Below, in pieces: positions 8,416 to 15,177 of a stretch of 64,000 nucleotides of DNA. The DNA is taken from NCBI RefSeq assembly GCF_048595595.1, contig NZ_CP184347.1. One strand, 5' to 3'. Within the stretch, counting starts at the first letter, position 1. Each line of letters opens with the position of its first letter. The notes under the pieces are model-generated. The model made no database searches, had not been told where the DNA came from, and was given only the letters and a program-made list of their open reading frames with translations. The position numbers and the translations under genes are program-made. The DNA comes from Bacteroides pyogenes_A. Lineage in GTDB: Bacteria > Bacteroidota > Bacteroidia > Bacteroidales > Bacteroidaceae.

Positions 8416-10239
8416 TTACGCATTCTCGCTAATCGCTTTGTACGCCGCCACGCTCTGCGCTTTCACGATTTGACCGCGGAAGGCCAGACGCGCCCCGACA
8501 CCCGCACTCGCAAACGAAGCATCGTAATTCGCAAACGCACTCGACACACCGCCATTCGCATACGCGTTGCCGCAGCCGCGACAAACCACACGGGATGCTG
8601 AGCCTGAATGCCAAAATATATCCGAGTAATGCGTTGATGAGGAGCCATTCACATTGCCGACAGGTATAACATCCATATATCTGCCGTGGGCGACAGCCGG
8701 TATCCACAAGCCACTATTAGAAGTTCCTTTTACCATACGTGTAGAGCCGTCAGGCATCCAGATACGCCATTTGCCGACGTTGTCCCTGTCATTGGGAAGG
8801 TCTACACCGTCCATCATGTCATATTTATTGCCGTAGATGTCCTCATAACCCAAACAGCAGATGTTGTTCACTTGAGTTACTGCAGCACCACCGTATTCGT
8901 CTACGCCACGATACCATGCATATTGGTGCACAAGATTATCGACGAGACTCTTCGTAACACCGTTGTTCACGCTCTTGGCCTCTTCGTAACCGATTGTATC
9001 CCTCATTTCGCGACTTGCCGTACCGCCTGTAGTGCGACTGTTTGAATGCAGACCTGCACCGCACTGTTCTTGTGCATTTCGACGACCATAGCGAGCATAG
9101 AACAGGTTGGCTATGCGAGAGTGTATCAGGACATCAATTTGTTGCATACCTCGCTGAGCACTGTAATAGTGGAAGTCCGCCCACGTCATGCTACCGGTTG
9201 TAGAACTTACACTAATGACAGCACGCAATTTCGATCCGATGACAGAGAAACCTAGCACTGCACACAAATGCTCGTCGTTTGCCACCCATTCAGGCTCCAT
9301 ATCCTCAATCCTTGTACTATTGCTCAATACCACACAGTCGAACTCTGCCGTGTTCAAAATGGTAAAGTGGAGGTTTACAGCATCGTCCGGTATGTCGACG
9401 ATGAGGTACATGTCTGCCTCAAATTTGTTGCCAATAGTTGGAACGACTATGGAGTTGATTACCTCACCTTCTGCATCTACAAAAACTGAGCCGACGAGGT
9501 TTGTGCCGGGAATACTGGGGAAGCGGACGCGTTTGAAGCCTTCAACGATCACCTTGCACACGCTGTATGCGTTGTCGTTGGTATAAGAACTTGACAAGGT
9601 ATCTTTACCACTCATAATCTTCTTTCCGGGCTGGAAACCTCCCTGAGTACCCTTGATTTCTCCAAGTATCAATACAGTCGCCTGTGGACTTGCCGACTTA
9701 TGAAGTGCATCGTTGGAACTGTAGCAGCTGTAGTGCTTGCCTTTCATGTAATCATTGATACCTTTGCTCCAAAAGAACGGCTCGTACATCATCCAGTCGC
9801 CCTCCGTTCCATCAAGTTTTGCTTCTGAACCGTCGGCATACTTGTAGCTATCCGCATCATCAAGAGGATAGTAGGTCATCTCACCATCAAGGTTATTCAC
9901 GACCGTGTCCAGACCGGCCATATTCACATTGCGAGTCGTCGCCTTTTTCGTCACTTTAGCCAGTACCCTATGGCGTTGTTTCAGGATTGCCGAAATATGC
10001 CCACTTGGCTTATAGCACGTGCCGGTCTTATACCCGGTTCCGTTATCAAGATTGCTCACGTTGGCATCATCACTTACGGAGTCATCGAACTCAATCATTG
10101 TGTAGTCTGGTTGCATGATATTCAATTCAGGAAAGTGGGCTACCAATTCTGCGTAGGTTTCGCTCTCCAAGTATTTGGTGAGACGGACTGTTCCGACGAG
10201 GGTGCATGTTTCGGTAGCACTACCCTCTGGAAAATCCAA
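8416..10239 (-). CDS. Phage-like protein with a C-terminal DGR-type variable region, 5' end disrupted
   Basis: The frame encodes 607 residues with no signal peptide. I do not recognise the first ~500 residues by name, but their look (repeated aromatic/Asp/Asn-rich segments, WADFHYYSAQRGMQQIDVLIHS, YARYGRRNAQEQ) is that of phage structural or receptor-binding proteins. Residues about 545-590 resemble the C-type-lectin variable domain of diversity-generating-retroelement targets, ending in GARLAFRGQIV. The frame opens at a TTG five bases from the insertion-sequence end, and an in-frame stop lies inside the insertion sequence, so the true start has probably been lost. The missing N-terminus looks short. 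No other phage genes or reverse transcriptase flank it. Whether it is expressed is unknown. Confidence 0.65.
   Translation of the reverse strand: MDFPEGSATETCTLVGTVRLTKYLESETYAELVAHFPELNIMQPDYTMIEFDDSVSDDANVSNLDNGTGYKTGTCYKPSGHISAILKQRHRVLAKVTKKATTRNVNMAGLDTVVNNLDGEMTYYPLDDADSYKYADGSEAKLDGTEGDWMMYEPFFWSKGINDYMKGKHYSCYSSNDALHKSASPQATVLILGEIKGTQGGFQPGKKIMSGKDTLSSSYTNDNAYSVCKVIVEGFKRVRFPSIPGTNLVGSVFVDAEGEVINSIVVPTIGNKFEADMYLIVDIPDDAVNLHFTILNTAEFDCVVLSNSTRIEDMEPEWVANDEHLCAVLGFSVIGSKLRAVISVSSTTGSMTWADFHYYSAQRGMQQIDVLIHSRIANLFYARYGRRNAQEQCGAGLHSNSRTTGGTASREMRDTIGYEEAKSVNNGVTKSLVDNLVHQYAWYRGVDEYGGAAVTQVNNICCLGYEDIYGNKYDMMDGVDLPNDRDNVGKWRIWMPDGSTRMVKGTSNSGLWIPAVAHGRYMDVIPVGNVNGSSSTHYSDIFWHSGSASRVVCRGCGNAYANGGVSSAFANYDASFASAGVGARLAFRGQIVKAQSVAAYKAISENA
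8473..8616 (-). other. Candidate DGR variable region (VR)
   Basis: Read on the minus strand, this 3' segment has at least twelve codons of the form NNY (TGC, AAC, TAT, AAT, AGT, TTT, AAT, TAC, GAT, TTT, AGT, GGT). Most are interleaved with constant GCG alanine codons, and the segment ends in the fixed motif RLAFRG. This is the footprint expected when AAY codons in a template repeat are randomised at their adenines. The template repeat itself was not found in the window. Confidence 0.6.
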
Positions 10240-10417
10240 TGTAAGATGCCCCCTAAAACCAAAATGATTCTATCCCCTGAAAATATTCAATAATGCCCCC
10301 TCAAAAAGTCTTGACCGATGGGGTCATTATTATTTTAGAAGTTGTTTTGAATTATGAAAGAATCATTTAATATATTGTTTATTAGCTGTTTAATTAATCG
10401 TTCCTTATAAATTCAAA

Positions 10418-11097
10418 TTATGCTGAAAATTTTATTTTATCTTGGCGGAAAAACCATTGGAAACTAAAATATAAAAAATTTTCTTTTAGTCTTTCCATCA
10501 TTTTCTTCAAGTTCCAAGCAGTTGCAGCCAGATAAGCGTTGATTTGTATGCCTTTTTCAGATCACAGGTAATTCTGTTCCATACGGAGGTCCTTTTAAGA
10601 TGTCCGAACATAGGTTCAATTGCCGCTCTGGCTCTGCATTTGTTTCGTTTCTGCCGTTTTTGACAAGGGGTGTCTTTGGCTTTGGGTTTACCGGGAGTGA
10701 TGATGCTTACACCCCTTATTTGTTTGCGCCCCCTTTCCGCCTCGATCATAAATCAACTCTTGGGGTAATTTCAACCGACCGGCTTCCATCTGTGCAAGTA
10801 GTGGTTCTATTGTATCGCCCCGTCGTAAGGGTTTCCCAAAAATGCTTTTATAGCCGTGATAATTTTTCGCCCTTTTCTACCCGTGATTATCATCCCCACT
10901 TTATTGCCGAACTCATATTGCTTGTGCGCCTTTCCCTTAGCACAATGGATATTGCCGTTCAGGTGTGCAATCAAATCTCTGTCTGAAAATCCTGTGTAGG
11001 ATTCAAGAACCATCAAAGCGATCTTGCCTTCAGCAGAAAAGTAGTTCTTACGCCCATAAGCAGACTCTTACAGACCCATCCTATGCGCTAATTCTTG
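10418..11097 (-). pseudogene. IS1182/IS5-type transposase relic
   Basis: Three reading frames are needed to follow the protein. They give RKNYFSAEGKIALMVLESYT, then KGKAHKQYEFGNKVGMI, then IEPMFGHLK, and finally LAATAWNLKKMMERLKEN at the C-terminus. These are characteristic pieces of IS1182/IS5-type DDE transposases. An in-frame stop near the start, frameshifts and at least one internal deletion (after NGNIH) show that it is dead. Confidence 0.75.
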
Positions 11098-11102
11098 GAA
11101 AG

Positions 11103-11182
11103 GAAAAAAAGCTCTTGCTTATCTGCTTTATCCCCATCCCCAATGCGTAACACTGGAGAATGTTTGCTATCTTTGCTGTCAT
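11103..11182 (-). pseudogene. N-terminal fragment resembling IS21 IstA transposase
   Basis: An ATG at 11182 begins about 26 codons (MTAKIANILQCYALGMGIKQ...) that look like the helix-turn-helix start of Bacteroidetes IstA proteins. The frame then runs out where the IS1182-type relic begins. With the TG...CA ends, this suggests an IS21 element hollowed out by deletion or by insertion of the other element. Confidence 0.4.
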
Positions 11183-11360
11183 AGTATAGTAGAAATGATT
11201 TTATCCCACCGGTCAAGACGGGTATCAAATCTACGAAAAAACCCCTGCAGGACATTGTCTGACAGGGGCATTTTTATATTGGAATCAATGGGCAGGACTA
11301 TTTGGGCACAAGGGGATAGAAGCGCTTGGTTTTAGGGGGCATCTTACACTGGTTTTCCCA

Positions 11361-12419
11361 TCATTTATAATCTTTTATAAATCCCTCCATCAGCCAATTG
11401 GCGAGGGCCTGCCGGTTGGAATTGATGACCAGTCGCCGCTGGTCGAACGTGTTTTGAATATTGCCCAGCTCCACAAAAACAGAGGCCGGATGGGTGTAAG
11501 CCAGCACATACAGATTCCGCCCGCTCACCGTTCCTGAAAAACCGCGATTAGGCTGATGCTTCCCATATTTCGACTCAAACGTATCTTTCATGTTGTATGC
11601 CAACCGCTTGCTTTCGGCCTTCTTCATGGAATGATAGAAAAAGACATCGGTCTGCCTCCCTTTGCTCCGGCTGTCTACATGAATAAAGATGGCGCGGCAG
11701 TAAGCATAGTTCTTCCGGTCTTCCCGGTAAAGCGTGTTTATCCGCTCGCAACGTTGCTTCAAGCGTTGCATCTGATTTAAAGGAATGGGAGCGCCCATGC
11801 AGGTTTCGCGCTTGCTGTTCGACAAATAGGCATCATCTCTGATACCGTCTTTGGCATCCCGGATGATAATGTGCACTTCCGCCCCCTCCTGCATCAGGTT
11901 GCGTGCCAGACGAAGGGCGATATCATAGGCATATTCGTCTTCATGGAGTTCATGTTTTCCCACATAGCCGATAGCTCCCGGGTCGGGCCCTCCATGCCCG
12001 CTGACTATATAAAAGCACGCACCTGCCAGACGTTCGGAAGTTACCGGGACATCCGCCAACTGCTTTCCGAAGAGCGGTTGATGAATGGACGTTCCTTTTC
12101 TTGAAGGCTTATCCGGCACTATCTTCTTTTTCCCACCGGCAGGCAGCTTATCCGCAAGAGGCTTTCCCGATACGGTTTTCGTTCTTTTCACCGGAGGAAT
12201 GACGTAGGTCATCCCCATCTTCAACACTTCTTCCTTCCCTAATTGTTTCCTGTTCAACTCCACAAAGTCATTATAATATTTTTTAGGCGACCTGTTGTGC
12301 CTCAGCAGAAAAGTAGAAATGCCTTCACCGGCTTTCGGGGTCGCTTTTTCCTGAGCCTTTACCCCTTGAATCAAAAAGAGTACACTACAACATAAAAGAA
12401 TACCGAATCTCTTTTTCAT
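11361..12419 (-). CDS. N-acetylmuramoyl-L-alanine amidase with LysM-like domain
   Basis: This exported hydrolase would cut the amide bond between muramic acid and the peptide stem of peptidoglycan. It has a signal peptide (about 1-22, ending VKAQ), a LysM-like segment (about 30-75, ending MGMTYVIPP) and a basic linker. The Amidase_3 catalytic domain (about 135-350) shows the expected zinc and catalytic residues: His in SGHGG, Glu in HEDEYAYD, His in FIHVDSR and Glu in VFVELGN. At 352 residues it is of normal length. Its stop codon is 12 bases from the decayed insertion sequence, so its native downstream region is gone. It is divergent from metY. Confidence 0.88.
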   Translation of the reverse strand: MKKRFGILLCCSVLFLIQGVKAQEKATPKAGEGISTFLLRHNRSPKKYYNDFVELNRKQLGKEEVLKMGMTYVIPPVKRTKTVSGKPLADKLPAGGKKKIVPDKPSRKGTSIHQPLFGKQLADVPVTSERLAGACFYIVSGHGGPDPGAIGYVGKHELHEDEYAYDIALRLARNLMQEGAEVHIIIRDAKDGIRDDAYLSNSKRETCMGAPIPLNQMQRLKQRCERINTLYREDRKNYAYCRAIFIHVDSRSKGRQTDVFFYHSMKKAESKRLAYNMKDTFESKYGKHQPNRGFSGTVSGRNLYVLAYTHPASVFVELGNIQNTFDQRRLVINSNRQALANWLMEGFIKDYK

Positions 12420-12489
12420 ATTTATATTTAACTCGTATTTACAATATCATTTCACTCATAAAATAGAACAAAAATACGATTATTTTCTC

Positions 12490-12497
12490 TATTTTTG
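12490..12497 (+). promoter_or_regulatory. Putative -7 element for metY
   Basis: TATTTTTG matches TAnnTTTG and lies 50 bases before the metY ATG. No convincing -33 TTTG was seen. The short leader leaves no room for a SAM riboswitch. Confidence 0.45.
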
Positions 12498-12546
12498 CGC
12501 CATTCATCCTTTTTTTGAAAAGAAGACATTTAAAACCGGATACATT

Positions 12547-13827
12547 ATGGCAAAACAATTCAAACCCGAAACATTGTGCGTACAAGCAGGATGGAAGCCC
12601 GGCAAAGGAGAGCCGCGCGTACTGCCCATCTATCAAAGTACAACTTTCAAATACGATACCAGCGACCAGATGGCGCGCCTTTTCGATCTGGAAGACAACG
12701 GCTACTTCTATACCCGCCTGCAAAACCCGACCAATGACGCCGTAGCCACGAAGATAGCCGCACTCGAAGGCGGAGTGGCCGCCATGCTTACTTCAAGCGG
12801 TCAGGCTGCCAACTTCTACGCAATTTTCAATATCTGTCAGGCAGGCGACCACTTTGTTTGCTCTTCCGCCATTTACGGAGGCACGTTCAACTTGTTCGGC
12901 GTCACCATGAAAAAGCTCGGAATCGACGTAACGTTCGTCAGCCCTGATGCCGGCGAAGAAGAAATATCGGCAGCTTTCCGCCCGAACACGAAAGCATTGT
13001 TCGGCGAAACCATCTCCAACCCGTCGCTCGAAGTGCTGGATATCGAAAAATTCGCGCGCATCGCCCACAAGCACGGCGTTCCTCTGATTGTAGACAATAC
13101 CTTCCCCACTCCCATCAACTGCCGCCCGATCGAATGGGGAGCGGATATCGTGGTGCACTCCACTACCAAATATATGGACGGACATGCCACCAGCGTAGGC
13201 GGTTGCATCGTCGACAGCGGCAATTTCGACTGGGATGCCCACGCCGATAAATTCCCCGGACTATGTACTCCGGACGAGTCGTACCACGGACTGACGTATA
13301 CGAAAGATTTCGGGAAAGCGGCTTACATTACCAAAGCTACCGCTCAACTGATGCGCGACTTGGGAAGCATACAAAGTCCGCAAAATGCTTTCTTGCTGAA
13401 TCTGGGACTGGAAACGCTGCATCTACGCATGCCCCAGCACTGCCGGAACGCACAAAAGGTAGCCGAATATCTATCGGGGCATGAGAAGGTGGCATGGGTG
13501 AACTACTGCGGACTGCCGGACAACAAGTATTACCCGTTGGCACAGAAATACATGCCCGATGGGTCTTGCGGCGTTATTTCTTTCGGGCTTAAAGGCGGAC
13601 GCGATGTCTCCATCCAATTCATGGACGCTTTGGAGGTAATCGCCATCGTCACTCATGTGGCGGATGCGCGCAGCTGTGTGCTCCACCCCGCAAGCCATAC
13701 CCACCGCCAGCTTACGGACGAACAGTTGATAGAGGCCGGTGTACGCCCGGACTTAATCCGTTTATCGGTAGGCATAGAAAACGCCGATGATCTGATTGCA
13801 GACATCGAACAGGCATTGAAGGCATAA
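12547..13827 (+). CDS. metY: O-acetylhomoserine aminocarboxypropyltransferase (sulfhydrylase)
   Basis: This PLP enzyme of the Cys/Met metabolism family condenses O-acetylhomoserine with sulfide to make homocysteine, the precursor of methionine. The 426-residue length fits MetY rather than the shorter MetB/MetC (about 380). The PLP lysine sits in VVHSTTKYMDGHAT, the phosphate-binding turn is LTSSGQAAN, and the substrate-side motif NPTNDAV is present. The C-terminal RLSVGIENADDLIADIEQAL is typical. The ATG follows an AT-rich leader and a TAnnTTTG element. The gene is monocistronic, with a bidirectional terminator downstream shared with the convergent utilization locus. Some related enzymes accept cysteine or methanethiol, so the exact substrate is inferred. 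Confidence 0.92.
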   Translation: MAKQFKPETLCVQAGWKPGKGEPRVLPIYQSTTFKYDTSDQMARLFDLEDNGYFYTRLQNPTNDAVATKIAALEGGVAAMLTSSGQAANFYAIFNICQAGDHFVCSSAIYGGTFNLFGVTMKKLGIDVTFVSPDAGEEEISAAFRPNTKALFGETISNPSLEVLDIEKFARIAHKHGVPLIVDNTFPTPINCRPIEWGADIVVHSTTKYMDGHATSVGGCIVDSGNFDWDAHADKFPGLCTPDESYHGLTYTKDFGKAAYITKATAQLMRDLGSIQSPQNAFLLNLGLETLHLRMPQHCRNAQKVAEYLSGHEKVAWVNYCGLPDNKYYPLAQKYMPDGSCGVISFGLKGGRDVSIQFMDALEVIAIVTHVADARSCVLHPASHTHRQLTDEQLIEAGVRPDLIRLSVGIENADDLIADIEQALKA

Positions 13828-13922
13828 CGAAATTTCAAGAGACGATTGAAAAGGACATAGCATAATACAAAAACACAAAGTGTGGATGTCAGATAGTTAG
13901 ATTTGAGACAACTATATCTATA

Positions 13923-13970
13923 AAACAACCGCTATCAAAGGGATGAAGTTCTCTTTAATAGCGGTTTTGT
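13923..13970. terminator. Bidirectional terminator between metY and the utilization locus
   Basis: ACCGCTAT (near 13928-13935) and ATAGCGGT (13958-13965) form a stem extended by inner AAAG/CTTT pairing. A-rich sequence on one side and T-rich on the other fit an intrinsic terminator that works for both convergent genes. Confidence 0.7.
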
Positions 13971-14102
13971 CTTACAAATGATAGCGCCTTTTAGACTCAG
14001 GTGCATTATGACACATTTAGATTTGCAGTATTAAATATCGCAGTCGAAATATAAGGGTATGTTGAGATGAGAAGAAGCTGTTTTCTAAAACTTTATAACT
14101 TT

Positions 14103-15131
14103 TTATCTGAGTGTACGAATATAATTATAATAGCTTTGGCGAAGCTTTCCCGCCGTTTTGCCAAACGGGCCAGTGGGACACATGTCATTGTAGTATTGGA
14201 ACGAAACGGCCTTGCTTACTTTTGCGACACCGAGTTCGATGGAAAGTTGCTGTTTGATACGGTCGAGCGAAGCTGGTGCATTAGAAGTCGAGAAGGTTTC
14301 GAGGTCGGTCCAAAACTCTCCTTCATAAGCCGTATTTTCAATATAAAGTCCCTTTTCTGCACTCATGTAATAAGTTGCGAGGCGGTCGAGCTTCACATGT
14401 CCTACGCCAACCCCATCTTGCAACATTATAATTTCCAAATTTGCTTTGCTCAATTCTGCCATGAAATGCTGCAACTGTTCGGGTGTTGAGAGATCGCTGT
14501 TCCAAAAAGCGGCAATCGACACGGGTTTATTATTAAGTTTATGCAGTTTGTCTGAGATGCGATTTACAAAGTCATCCTTGAATAAAGTTATTTTTTCATC
14601 ACTGTTATAAGCATTGGGTTCAGGTTCATGAGGGATATACCAGCCCTTGAAAGCTGTGCTGTTGCCAAATATGGTGTTGATTTCCTGAGCGATGAAGATA
14701 CAACGGTCGGCATGCAGTTTCAGCCAGTCAACGTTGGTTTGGTTTTCCCAGTACTCTTCATTGAAGTAAAGTCCGATATATACGTCCATATGTTTGAGCT
14801 CTGCAGCAGCCAGCAAACGGGAAAGGGTATACTTGTTTTTACTTCTAGTAAAGGAGTTGTCGGAGTTGAACCATACCTTGTCATTGTACGCAGCAAATTG
14901 CACAATGACGGTATTAAACCCAATCTTTTTCATGCCTTCAAGCAGACTGTTCCACTGATAAGGTGCCCAGTCGTCCTTTCCGGAGAATTCTACAAAGGTT
15001 CCTGTGAGTGCCTTTTTAGGGTCAACGGTGATATAATCGGCATCATTTGCAACAGGATCGGTGTCATCTTTACTGCATCCATTCATCAGAAGCGGCAGCA
15101 AAACGGCGATGAATAAACAATAATTTTTCAT
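14103..15131 (-). CDS. DUF4434 lipoprotein, TIM-barrel glycosidase-like
   Basis: The 342-residue protein starts with a lipoprotein signal peptide (LLPLLMNGC, Cys19), so it is anchored in a membrane, probably on the periplasmic face or cell surface. The rest matches DUF4434, a Bacteroidetes family with a predicted glycoside-hydrolase TIM barrel. Visible motifs are GTFVEFSG, VDVYIGLYFNEEYW-like strands and GWYIPHEPEPN; the acidic residues in IPHEPEP are good candidates for catalysis. No activity is established from sequence. It is the last gene of the minus-strand utilization locus, 46 bases after the GH2 gene, and probably works on the same glycan. Confidence 0.7.
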   Translation of the reverse strand: MKNYCLFIAVLLPLLMNGCSKDDTDPVANDADYITVDPKKALTGTFVEFSGKDDWAPYQWNSLLEGMKKIGFNTVIVQFAAYNDKVWFNSDNSFTRSKNKYTLSRLLAAAELKHMDVYIGLYFNEEYWENQTNVDWLKLHADRCIFIAQEINTIFGNSTAFKGWYIPHEPEPNAYNSDEKITLFKDDFVNRISDKLHKLNNKPVSIAAFWNSDLSTPEQLQHFMAELSKANLEIIMLQDGVGVGHVKLDRLATYYMSAEKGLYIENTAYEGEFWTDLETFSTSNAPASLDRIKQQLSIELGVAKVSKAVSFQYYNDMCPTGPFGKTAGKLRQSYYNYIRTLR

Positions 15132-15177
15132 GTCCTTAAAATTTATGAGTTGCTAGGTTTTTGAGTCAGAAACTTTT

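Larger units (their letters stand above)
10240..11349 (-). mobile_element. Decayed composite insertion sequence (IS21-like ends around an IS1182/IS5-type relic)
   Basis: Both ends carry the same inverted terminal sequence, starting TGTAAGATGCCCCCTAAAAC at 10240 and at 11349 on the other strand. A second, subterminal inverted pair lies at 10316-10330 and 11205-11219 (GTCTTGACCG-GGG). TG...CA ends with several terminal repeats fit the IS21 family. The interior holds only broken transposase pieces. No matching target duplication is visible, so at least one flank was probably rearranged. The element lies between the amidase stop codon and the variable-region protein, whose 5' end it removes. Confidence 0.7.

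Noticed and set aside
10229..11359. Insertion-sequence ends extended to GGAAAA/TTTTCC
   Set aside because: The outer similarity needs a gap and includes codons of the neighbouring gene on one side and the amidase 3' flank on the other; TGTAAGATG is the safer terminus.
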